From Deltaproteobacteria bacterium (lineage in GTDB: Bacteria > Desulfobacterota > Desulfobacteria > Desulfobacterales > JAFDMD01): a DNA stretch of 64,000 bases. Shown here one piece after another: positions 26,652 through 34,931 of the stretch. Position 1 is the first letter of the stretch, and every line of letters starts with the position of its first letter. The notes beneath the pieces were generated by a model. It was not told where the DNA came from. It saw only the letters and a list, made by a program, of their open reading frames with translations, and did not search any database. Location of the stretch: the NCBI GenBank assembly GCA_019306065.1, contig JAFDMF010000003.1:1-64000 (forward strand). Direction: 5' to 3'. The position numbers and the translations under genes were made by a program.

Positions 26652-26797
26652 TTTCTCTATATTCCTTTCTATATGCTACACAAAAAGTAAAGTATAACAT
26701 AAAATTTGAAGCTATAAAGCGTAGGTTTGCTAACATAAAGTTTATATATACGCAAGTATTTTTTAGTTTCCTCTGTTTATATTTGATTAAATAGATT

Positions 26798-26865
26798 AGG
26801 AGATGTCCAAGTTTATTTGCTTCGCTTCTTGCTTGTCGCTTCGCAAAAAACTTTAGACATCTCCT
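26798..26865. repeat. Intergenic palindromic repeat (family B, best copy)
   Basis: The arms GGAGATGTC (26799-26807) and GACATCTCC (26856-26864) are perfectly complementary and extend inward through AAGTTT/AAACTT. The core holds TTTGCTTCGCTTCTTGC. Related copies lie at 9421-9490, 34100-34138 and 43682-43752. The gap 26652-27163 otherwise holds only one small doubtful frame. Confidence 0.75.
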
Positions 26866-27008
26866 TTCGTAATAATTTTTTGTGTGTCTATAAAATAGGC
26901 ATGAAAGTTTCCTATAAAAAAGTCTTTTTTGTTTAGGTTTTAAGCGTTGAATAAATTTGGAGGCTGTTTGATTTAAATTACGCCCTCCGGGCATTTTTAT
27001 TTTTTAAC

Positions 27009-27143
27009 TCATGTTTGACATGTTTCTTTAAAGGCTTTATTAAGTCTCTCTAAAAATTTTTTAAAAGCGGATTGTTTTTCCGGGCTTTTTAAGTTTTTTT
27101 TGTTTCCGGTTTTTTGTCTTTTTTTTTGGTTTATGTTTTTCAT
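27009..27143 (-). CDS. Doubtful 44-residue lysine-rich protein
   Basis: An open frame of 44 codons starts at ATG 27141-27143. The product is strongly basic, beginning MKNINQKKRQKTGNKKN and ending with a helix-like FLERLNKAFKET. The poly-A character of the region makes Lys-rich frames likely by chance, and there is no clear ribosome site. It lies directly downstream of the restriction enzyme gene on the same strand. Confidence 0.25.
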   Translation of the reverse strand: MKNINQKKRQKTGNKKNLKSPEKQSAFKKFLERLNKAFKETCQT

Positions 27144-27163
27144 AATTTTATAAAATAGAATAT

Positions 27164-27775
27164 TTATGCTTCTATTCCTATTATAACAAGGGGAACAGCG
27201 GGAACGCCGCGTCCTTGTCTGATAACATTATATAATTCTCCTTCATAATAAGCAACGCCGGAGCTCATTTGAGATTGTAAGGATTTCATAGGCAGTATTT
27301 CTATGCCTACGTCTATTTTATCTCCTATATAAAAAGCAAGATGTTTTACGAATAGATCGTAAGCTACAAAAGAGTATTTGCCGAATTGCACCTCTATTGC
27401 GACTCTTTCTTTAACAAAATCGGTCTGATTGTAACTAAAGATTGGAGTATAACCTGCCTGTTTAATTTCATCTTTCTGTTTTTCAGTTTCCATCGTAAGC
27501 GTTTTACGAATCAATTTTTCATTTTTAGTTACCCAATAGCTTACTCTGCTTTCTATCCATTTTTTTGATTCAAGAAGTTTTTTAAAAGACTTATTCATAT
27601 CAATAGGACTATAGAGCAATCTGCCTTTCATATTTTTTTCTTTTGATATTTTTGTCTTACAAGCATCAGCGTCAACATATCCGATAACGGTTTTTATTTC
27701 TTCCCATAAATTCGGTTTGTGAACTATTAAAAATTCAAGTCCGTTTAAATGAGAATAAGTTTCTACTATTTTCAT
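27164..27775 (-). CDS. Type II restriction endonuclease, BstYI/BglII family
   Basis: A 203-residue protein recognisable as a close relative of BstYI. IVETYSHLNGLEF opens it, and YNQTDFVKERVAIEVQFGKY holds the PD-(D/E)xK-type catalytic Asp, Glu and Gln. LYNVIRQGRGVPAVPLVIIG closes it. BstYI (203 residues) cuts R^GATCY, and this length is the same. The specificity is inferred from the similarity I recall. The start overlaps the methyltransferase stop (ATGA), so the two genes are coupled. Confidence 0.9.
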   Translation of the reverse strand: MKIVETYSHLNGLEFLIVHKPNLWEEIKTVIGYVDADACKTKISKEKNMKGRLLYSPIDMNKSFKKLLESKKWIESRVSYWVTKNEKLIRKTLTMETEKQKDEIKQAGYTPIFSYNQTDFVKERVAIEVQFGKYSFVAYDLFVKHLAFYIGDKIDVGIEILPMKSLQSQMSSGVAYYEGELYNVIRQGRGVPAVPLVIIGIEA

Positions 27776-28734
27776 AACGCCTCTCCTGTATGTTTTGCAA
27801 ACAATCCTATATGGTTAAAATTTGTCGAATTTTTAATTTGCGGATAAAAAGGAGATATAGTCAATTTATTATTATCGGATTTCGGATCATATTTCGGTTT
27901 ATACATTGGTCTTGTTTTTAATGTTCCGTTAAGCGCTTTTTCTATTCTATCTTGCGCAATATTCACATATCTTTTTTCGGTTTCCGCTCCCGCTCCTTTT
28001 CTGTTGTTTCGTATTGCCGCGATAATTGATGTTCCTGTTCCGAGAAAAGGATCAAACACCCAGTCTCCTTCGTTTGTCATTGATAAAACCAGACGTTCAA
28101 TTAATTCTATAGGAAATTGACAAGGATGTTCGGTTTTTTCTACATGATTGCTTTTAACATTAGGAATATCCCAAACGTCTCCCGGATTTTTGCCGAGAGG
28201 ATTACAAGAATACTGCCCCGCTTTGGGACCTTTGAAATATTTTTTAGCCGGATATTTCTGAGGAACCCGGACGGGATCAAGGTTAAAAACATATTCTTGA
28301 TTTTTTTTTGTAAACCATATTATTGTTTCATAACGCCCTGAAAATCTTTTTGAACAGTGAAGACCATGCTCAAAATGCCAGACGATTCTATTTCTCATAA
28401 CAAGATTTAGATTCTGAAATATCGGGTATAAGATGGCGTCAAGAGGAATAATAGCTCCTTTGTTTACATAATTGCCAACCTGCCAGCATATACTTCCCGT
28501 ATCCGAAAGGACGCGGACAGATTCTTTTATTACTTCTGCCTGCTGCTTGATGTAGATATCAATGCCCAGTTTTTTTTCATATTCTTTGCCAATATTATAA
28601 GGAGGCGAGGTAACGATTAATTGAATTGATTTGTTCGGAATTTGTTTTAATAAATCAAGGCAGCTTCCGTTATAAAGTATTATATGCTTATTCAAATCGA
28701 ATTTTTCCGAAATATGTAGAGTAGCTTTTAACAT
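27772..28734 (-). CDS. Site-specific DNA methyltransferase of the BstYI-like system
   Basis: A 320-residue beta-class MTase. Motif IV is TSPPYN near residue 44; the SPPY form points to N4-cytosine, though N6-adenine is not excluded. Motif I, DPFLGTGTS near 228, follows it, giving the beta order. The target-recognition region lies between them. It protects host sites against the endonuclease encoded immediately downstream. No controller protein gene is visible. Confidence 0.9.
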   Translation of the reverse strand: MLKATLHISEKFDLNKHIILYNGSCLDLLKQIPNKSIQLIVTSPPYNIGKEYEKKLGIDIYIKQQAEVIKESVRVLSDTGSICWQVGNYVNKGAIIPLDAILYPIFQNLNLVMRNRIVWHFEHGLHCSKRFSGRYETIIWFTKKNQEYVFNLDPVRVPQKYPAKKYFKGPKAGQYSCNPLGKNPGDVWDIPNVKSNHVEKTEHPCQFPIELIERLVLSMTNEGDWVFDPFLGTGTSIIAAIRNNRKGAGAETEKRYVNIAQDRIEKALNGTLKTRPMYKPKYDPKSDNNKLTISPFYPQIKNSTNFNHIGLFAKHTGEAL

Positions 28735-28807
28735 GTTATCCGTTTTACTTTGTATTTAAATTATAAATAGATAACAGATATTACAAAAGAAGCGATTTGA
28801 TCAAGCC

Positions 28808-29935
28808 TTAATCTGTCTCCGTTATAGTCATATTATTTCTATGAATAACTTCGGCTTTTGTTTTGCACCCGAGTTTTTTAATAATATCTGCAGATTGAAG
28901 CCCCATAATTTTTAAAATATCATTTGCGGAGTAATTGGAAAGCCCCATTCCGATTTTTTTGTTATCCGCGTTTAAAATTTTTACCGGCGAATCTTGATCG
29001 AAGTTTTTTTTTACTCCGATTATTCCTCCTGCAAGAAGACTTTTGCCTTTGTGCAATATTGCGGCTGCTGCTCCGTTATCTATTATTATGCTTCCTTCCG
29101 GTTTTATTGAATAGCCTATCCATCGTTTTCTACTGGTTATTTTTACGCTTTTTGGATAGAAGAATGTTCCGTATTCTTTGCCTTCTATTATAGCAGGCAG
29201 TATTTCGGGAGTTTTTCCGTTTGCTATAATCATAGGGATTCCTGCAGATGCCAATTTTTTTGCGGCTTGTATTTTACTTATCATTCCGCCTTTTCCGAGG
29301 GCTCCGGGTATGGAGCTTGCCGAATGAGCTATTTTTTTTGTTATTTCGGAAACCTCTTTTATCATTGAAGCGTTTTGGTTTGCACGGGGGTCTTTATCGA
29401 ATAATCCGTCTATATCGGTTAAATTTATTAATATATCCGCATTTATTAATAAAGTTATCATTGAGGCAAGGTTGTCGTTGTCTCCGAATTCGATCGATTT
29501 TACGGTTATGGTATCGTTTTCATTTATTATAGGTATGGCGTTTAAGCTTAAAATGGTTTCAATTGTATTTCTGGCGTTAAGATAGCGTTTTCTATCCGAT
29601 AGATCATCGGATGTAAGAAGTATTTGCGCAACTTTTTTTTTATATGGCTTAAAAGCGTCTTCGTATTCTATCATAAGCTGTGGCTGTCCTACAGCGGCTG
29701 CGGCTTGACGTTTCGGGGTTTCGTCTGGTCTTTTTGCAAAGCCGAGTTTTTTTATTCCTGCAGCCATAGCGCCGGAAGATATAAGTATAACTTGGATGTT
29801 TTTATCGAAGATGCCCGCCATCTGTTTTGCAATATCTCTTACTATAGCTATGTTTAAACCGTCTTCTGTCGTAAGCAGGTTGCTACCGAGTTTAACGGTT
29901 ATTCGTTTTAAATTACGAAGATATTCCGTTCGCAT
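28808..29935 (-). CDS. proB: Glutamate 5-kinase
   Basis: 375 residues from ATG 29933-29935 (MRTEYLRNLKRITVKLGS); the longer upstream frame runs through a repeat and is not used. The amino-acid kinase domain has VKLGSNLLT, LISSGAMAAG and INENDTI. The C-terminal PUA domain (about 280-370) is present. It makes glutamyl-5-phosphate, the first step of proline synthesis. It is downstream of rplU-rpmA-obgE, a common bacterial order. Confidence 0.95.
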   Translation of the reverse strand: MRTEYLRNLKRITVKLGSNLLTTEDGLNIAIVRDIAKQMAGIFDKNIQVILISSGAMAAGIKKLGFAKRPDETPKRQAAAAVGQPQLMIEYEDAFKPYKKKVAQILLTSDDLSDRKRYLNARNTIETILSLNAIPIINENDTITVKSIEFGDNDNLASMITLLINADILINLTDIDGLFDKDPRANQNASMIKEVSEITKKIAHSASSIPGALGKGGMISKIQAAKKLASAGIPMIIANGKTPEILPAIIEGKEYGTFFYPKSVKITSRKRWIGYSIKPEGSIIIDNGAAAAILHKGKSLLAGGIIGVKKNFDQDSPVKILNADNKKIGMGLSNYSANDILKIMGLQSADIIKKLGCKTKAEVIHRNNMTITETD

Positions 29936-29960
29936 AGTTATTATCTTCCTCTGTTTATTA

Positions 29961-30097
29961 TGAGATTTCTCCTCGCTGCGATCGTCGAAATAACAAGCAA
30001 AAAAAGGGTTCGTTGAAATGACATGGTAAAAAAGGTTAATTGATAAAACGCCTGCCAAAATAAAAAGCCTGTCATTTCGAGCGAGGCGAGAAATCCC
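29961..30097. repeat. Intergenic palindromic repeat (family A)
   Basis: The left half GAGATTTCTCCTCGC...CGTCGAAATAAC (29962-29993) is inverted relative to the right half TGTCATTTCGAGCGAGGCG (30070-30088), which ends GAGAAATCCC. Related pairs lie at 13438-13560 and 47847-47923. It fills the obgE-proB spacer. Confidence 0.8.
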
Positions 30098-30111
30098 TTT
30101 ATTGTTTCCTT

Positions 30112-31137
<1,026 letters not shown>

Positions 31138-31189
31138 TTAGAAAAAAGCCTCATTTTGTTTAATTTTGGCGTTGTAGAGGCAGTTTTTA

Positions 31190-31447
31190 TTAAGTCGCTG
31201 CATAAACGCTTATTTTTTTACGAAAGCGTCCGAATCTTTCATACGCTACTAATCCGTCTGTTTTTGCAAAAAGGGTGTAATCTTTGCCAACTCCTACGTT
31301 TTCGCCCGGATGTATTTTTGTGCCGAGTTGTCGAACCAAAATGTTTCCCGCTCGAACTTTTTGTCCGCCGAATTTTTTAATTCCGCGCCTTTGCCCCGCG
31401 CTGTCTCTGCCGTTTCTGGAACTTCCGGCAGCTTTTTTATGCGCCAT
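31190..31447 (-). CDS. rpmA: 50S ribosomal protein L27
   Basis: 85 residues. It starts [16 protein letters not shown] and contains [16 protein letters not shown] and [16 protein letters not shown], all conserved in L27. It lacks the N-terminal cleavable extension of Firmicutes. Confidence 0.98.
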   Translation of the reverse strand: MAHKKAAGSSRNGRDSAGQRRGIKKFGGQKVRAGNILVRQLGTKIHPGENVGVGKDYTLFAKTDGLVAYERFGRFRKKISVYAAT

Positions 31448-31463
31448 TTTTTATCTCCCGATT

Positions 31464-31778
31464 TTATACGTCTATGCTGTTTATTTTTACTTGGGTAAAA
31501 AGTTGTCTGTGTCCTTTTTTAAGTCTGTATTTTTTTCTGCGTTTGTATTTAAATACTATTATTTTTTTATCTTTTGCCTGTTTTACTATATGCCCGCGCA
31601 CAGATGCGGATTTTATAAAGGGTTGTCCGATTGTTACGTTTTCGTCATCTCCGGCAATCATAAGAACTTTTTCAAATACTATAGGCTCGCCTACTTCGCC
31701 TTTAAGTTTTTCAACTTTAAGGGTATCGCCTAATAAGGCTTTATATTGTTTGCCTCCTGTTTTTAGCACGGCATACAT
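31464..31778 (-). CDS. rplU: 50S ribosomal protein L21
   Basis: 104 residues. It starts MYAVLKTGGKQYKA and ends with the conserved KYRLKKGHRQLFTQVKI. AGGAGGAAAATAAAA precedes the ATG. It is the first gene of the rplU-rpmA-obgE-proB unit. Confidence 0.98.
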   Translation of the reverse strand: MYAVLKTGGKQYKALLGDTLKVEKLKGEVGEPIVFEKVLMIAGDDENVTIGQPFIKSASVRGHIVKQAKDKKIIVFKYKRRKKYRLKKGHRQLFTQVKINSIDV

Positions 31779-31830
31779 TTTTATTTTCCTCCTGAAATTG
31801 AAACTTGTGTTCTGATAGTTATAAAAAGAG

Positions 31831-31861
31831 TTATTTTTATAATTTCTGGGTTATTTGTCAA
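31831..31861 (-). promoter_or_regulatory. Probable promoter of rplU-rpmA-obgE-proB
   Basis: On the minus strand a consensus -35 TTGACA (plus 31856-31861) is followed about 15-17 bases later by an AT-rich -10 region containing TATAAAAATAA. It lies about 75 bases upstream of rplU. The -10 box is not exact. Confidence 0.5.
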
Positions 31862-31891
31862 GTATCTTTTTATAAAAGAGTAGAATATTTT

Positions 31892-32059
31892 TTAATCGGT
31901 TTTATGTTCAATTAAAATTTTTTCTGATGTTTTTTTTTCGCTTGTCACCTGACAATTAGATTCTTTTAGTCAGGTTGAAATTCCGAATTTTGGCAAGATG
32001 TATGCCTGTAATAAAAACCATAATCCGAAAATAGCTAAAATTATTAGTAGTTGTTTCAT
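31892..32059 (-). CDS. Candidate small membrane selenoprotein with in-frame TGA
   Basis: A 55-codon gene from ATG 32057-32059 to TAA 31892-31894, interrupted only by TGA at 31970-31972 (codon 30). Before the TGA there is a single membrane helix (MKQLLIILAIFGLWFLLQAY) followed by ILPKFGIST. After it the same frame runs on with LKESNCQVTSEKKTSEK and closes at HKTD. Sec at codon 30 would lie six residues before a Cys. A hairpin starting 14 bases after the TGA fits bacterial SECIS rules. AGGATAATAAT precedes the ATG, and the gene lies nine bases after tsaC. yqeC, a selenium-related gene, is 2 kb upstream. If TGA is a stop, the product is a 29-residue membrane peptide. Confidence 0.65.
31942..31955 (-). 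promoter_or_regulatory. SECIS-like hairpin after the in-frame TGA
   Basis: On the minus strand UUGUC-AGGU-GACAA forms a 5-bp stem with a tetraloop. The loop lies 20-23 bases after the UGA and has a G in its first two positions. These values fall in the range used for bacterial SECIS elements (loop about 16-37 bases downstream). An alternative 7-bp stem, ACCUGAC/GUCAGGU, would include the UGA itself. Confidence 0.5.
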
Positions 32060-32068
32060 ATTATTATC

Positions 32069-32698
32069 CTATATTTTTATTATTTGTTCTGCGGGAATCG
32101 AGCCTTCTCTTAATATTTTGATTTTGTTTTTTTTATCCGTAACATCAATTACTGTGGAGCCCTTGCCCCCTTTTAATTTTCCTGCATTTATTATTAGGTC
32201 GAAATTTTCAATGAAGTTTTTGTCCGCATTTTTTATTTCAGATATTGCAGGCGTCCCGGATATGTTTGCGCTTGTTGCGGTTATGGGAAATTTGGCAGAT
32301 TTTGCAATAGCCGCGGCTATCGGATGCGCCGGCAGTCTGATTCCGATTTTTTTGTCGGGAGCAAGTATCGGGTTTACTGTTTTTGCGGCGTTGAATATGA
32401 TTGTAAGTCTGCCTGGCCAAAATTTTTCCATAAGGGCTTCCGCAATATCCGGTATTTCTAAAACAAGTTTTTTAAGATCGTTTTTGTTTTTAATTAATAT
32501 TAAAATCGGCATTGAAAGTAAACGTTTTTTTATTTGAAAGATTTTTTTAACCGCATGAGGATTAAAAGCGTTTGCGCCTATGCCGTAGAGGGATTGGGTA
32601 GGAAATATTATGATTTTTCCTTGTTCTAATGTTGAAATCGCTTTTTTTATTAATTTGTGGTCGATGTTTTTTTTGTCTGTTTTAAATATGTTGTTCAC
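32069..32698 (-). CDS. tsaC: L-threonylcarbamoyladenylate synthase
   Basis: 209 residues of the YrdC/Sua5 family, which makes threonylcarbamoyl-AMP for tRNA t6A37. IIFPTQSLYGIGANAF, KKRLLSMPILIL, FWPGRLTIIF and TATSANISGTP are conserved. The start is GTG at 32696-32698, overlapping the end of purD by 17 bases. It is followed by the small selenoprotein candidate. Confidence 0.93.
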   Translation of the reverse strand: MNNIFKTDKKNIDHKLIKKAISTLEQGKIIIFPTQSLYGIGANAFNPHAVKKIFQIKKRLLSMPILILIKNKNDLKKLVLEIPDIAEALMEKFWPGRLTIIFNAAKTVNPILAPDKKIGIRLPAHPIAAAIAKSAKFPITATSANISGTPAISEIKNADKNFIENFDLIINAGKLKGGKGSTVIDVTDKKNKIKILREGSIPAEQIIKI

Positions 32699-33974
32699 GG
32701 CTTTTTCCTATGTCTTTTCTATAAAAAGCTCCTTTCCAAGAGATTTGTTTTATGGCATTATAAGCTTTTTTTGATGCGTTTTCAATGTTGTTTCCAAGGG
32801 CGGTTATTCCTAATACTCTTCCGCCGTTTGTTGTTAGGTTGTTATTTTTTTTTTTGGTTCCGGAATGGAATATGAAAAGGTTGTCTTTTGGCGTTATTTT
32901 TTCAAGTCCTGTTATTAGGGCGCCTTTTTCAACGGTTTTGTTCGGATATCCGGAAGAAGCCATTATAACGCATACGGATGCTTTTTTATTGATGTCGAGG
33001 GTAAATTTATTCAATTTTTCTTGGATGCACGCTTCCATAATTTCAATTATATCGTTTTTAACGCGAACAAGAAGGGCTTGAGCTTCGGGGTCTCCCATTC
33101 TGCAGTTAAATTCCAAAACTTTAACGTTATCGTTGTTGATTATAAGCCCTGCGTATAAGAAGCCTTTATATATGGCGCCGGATTTTTTCATTGTTTTTAC
33201 TGCGGGAAGTATGATTGTCTCGGCAATTTTTTTATATAGGGTTTTATTTATGAAGGGAGCCGGAGAATATACGCCCATTCCTCCGGTATTTGGTCCTTTG
33301 TTGTTGTCGAAAGCGGGTTTGTGGTCGCAGGATAAAGGAAAGGGAAGTATGTTTGTTCCGTCGCAAAATGCTATAAAGGATGCCTCTTTTCCTATGGCAT
33401 ACTCTTCTATTAATATTTTTTTGCCGGATTTGCCGAATTGGTTTTTTACCAGCATATTTCCTGCCGTATTGAGCGCTTTTTGGGTAGTATCGCAGATTAT
33501 AACTCCTTTTCCTGCCGCCAGTCCGTCTGCCTTTATTACTATGGGGGTTTTTTGTTTTTTAATGTATTGGTTTGCTTTATTTATATCTGTAAATGTTTCG
33601 CTTTTTGGGGTGGGGATGTTTGCTTTTGCCATGATTTTTTTTGCAAATGATTTGCTTGCCTCTATTTGTGCGGCTTTTTTAGAGGGCCCGAAGATTTTTA
33701 AGTCTTTTTTTTCAAAAGTATCTACTATTCCTAATGCCAAGGATTTTTCTGGTCCTACTACGGTAAGTTGTATATTTTTTTGCAGCGCAAAGTCTGCAAG
33801 CGCGTCTATATTGTTTATATTGATATTAACGGGTTCTGCTATTTCTGCTATTCCAGAATTTGACGGCGCGCAGTATATTTTATTTACTTTTGGGCTTTGA
33901 GCTATTTTAAAAGCAAGGGCGTGTTCTCTGCCGCCTTTTCCTATTATAAGTATGTTGATTTTGTTTTTTTTCAT
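32682..33974 (-). CDS. purD: Phosphoribosylamine--glycine ligase
   Basis: 430 residues from ATG 33972-33974 (MKKNKINILIIGKGGREHA); the longer frame lacks conserved residues. The N-terminal GKGGREHAL loop, KADGLAAGKGV of the ATP-grasp domain, GPNTGGMGVYSPAP and EFNCRMGDPEAQ are all GARS hallmarks. It performs the second step of purine synthesis. It overlaps tsaC. Confidence 0.96.
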   Translation of the reverse strand: MKKNKINILIIGKGGREHALAFKIAQSPKVNKIYCAPSNSGIAEIAEPVNININNIDALADFALQKNIQLTVVGPEKSLALGIVDTFEKKDLKIFGPSKKAAQIEASKSFAKKIMAKANIPTPKSETFTDINKANQYIKKQKTPIVIKADGLAAGKGVIICDTTQKALNTAGNMLVKNQFGKSGKKILIEEYAIGKEASFIAFCDGTNILPFPLSCDHKPAFDNNKGPNTGGMGVYSPAPFINKTLYKKIAETIILPAVKTMKKSGAIYKGFLYAGLIINNDNVKVLEFNCRMGDPEAQALLVRVKNDIIEIMEACIQEKLNKFTLDINKKASVCVIMASSGYPNKTVEKGALITGLEKITPKDNLFIFHSGTKKKNNNLTTNGGRVLGITALGNNIENASKKAYNAIKQISWKGAFYRKDIGKSREQHI

Positions 33975-33984
33975 AATTTTTGTC

Positions 33985-34138
33985 CTGTCGAGCGAAGCGA
34001 TAAGAGCCGCTACGTAAAAAACTTTGAACATCTTCTTTCATAATCATTTTTTTTGTCTATAATATATTTATGGGCGTTTTCTCTGTTTATATTTGGTTTG
34101 GATATATCCAAGTTTATTTGCCCTGCTTTTTGCTTAAA
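33985..34138. repeat. Intergenic repeats between purD and yqeC
   Basis: GTCGAGCGAAGCGATAAGAG (33987-34006) is a family A half-site. AAAAAACTTTGAACATCTTC and TATATCCAAGTTTATTTGCC are family B halves. GGATATATCC at 34100-34109 is palindromic. No gene is present. Confidence 0.6.
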
Positions 34139-34873
34139 CTATATAATAATTGTTGTAATATCAGGTGATCTTTTTTTTATTTTGTTTGCTATGTTTAAAG
34201 CCAGTTTTGTTTTATTTGTGTGTCGCGCTTTATTTAGCAGTAATATTTTTTGGCATAAAACCGGGGTTTTTGCAAAGAGTCCTTTTTTTGATAATATTAG
34301 TTTGGTTATTATTTTTTCGTTTATTTTTGCGCCGATTTTGGAGTTTGTTATTTGGCAAAATATTTTGGCTCTATGAACATTGTTTTCTTCTATAGTTGTT
34401 CCTATTGCGTCTATTCCTATTATTCCGAATGCTGTTGTAGTGGCTTGCGGAATAATAGGTTCGTATTCTGCGGAGGCTTTTATAGGTTTTTGTTTTGCGC
34501 CGTCTGCTTCTACAAGTATGATATCGAATTTGTTTTGCGCAAAAATTTTATTTATGTATTCGGGCTTGCTTCCTATGATTTTTTTTTTAAAATCCGGCTT
34601 TTTGCCGAGGCATGTTATTGTGCCGTTTTTGATTTTGTTTAAAAGTTCGGGATTGTCCGACGCGTCGAATATAAAGGTATCGCAGCCGTTGTCTTCACTC
34701 GGAAATAGGATTTTTGTAGTTGTGGTTATTAAAACTTTGTTGCCGAGTTTTTTAAATTTTTTTGCCAGATTAAACATTGTAGTTGTTTTGCCTCCCGCGC
34801 CTACAAACGAAATTAGAGAGGGGTTTTTTATTATATTTATGAGTTGTTTGTAATTTGATATTATCTGAGGCAT
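34139..34873 (-). CDS. yqeC: YqeC-type selenium cofactor biosynthesis protein
   Basis: 244 residues. A P-loop FVGAGGKTTTMFNLA lies near residue 24, followed by VLITTTTKILFP and ILVEADGAKQKPIKA. This pattern matches YqeC, a putative NTPase linked to selenium-dependent molybdenum hydroxylases. No hydroxylase gene lies in the window. Its closeness to the selenoprotein candidate supports selenium use in this organism. Confidence 0.82.
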   Translation of the reverse strand: MPQIISNYKQLINIIKNPSLISFVGAGGKTTTMFNLAKKFKKLGNKVLITTTTKILFPSEDNGCDTFIFDASDNPELLNKIKNGTITCLGKKPDFKKKIIGSKPEYINKIFAQNKFDIILVEADGAKQKPIKASAEYEPIIPQATTTAFGIIGIDAIGTTIEENNVHRAKIFCQITNSKIGAKINEKIITKLILSKKGLFAKTPVLCQKILLLNKARHTNKTKLALNIANKIKKRSPDITTIII

Positions 34874-34931
34874 TTTTTTAATAATGGGCGTTTTTTATCT
34901 CCCTTTTTTCCTTCGTATCTCTCTTCCTCTC

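Noticed and set aside
26641-26994. Minus-strand 117-codon frame upstream of the cytochrome gene
   Set aside because: It runs through a family B palindrome and has no protein-like conservation.
33975-34031. N-terminal extension of purD
   Set aside because: It lies in repeat sequence; the GKGGREHA loop should lie close to the N-terminus.
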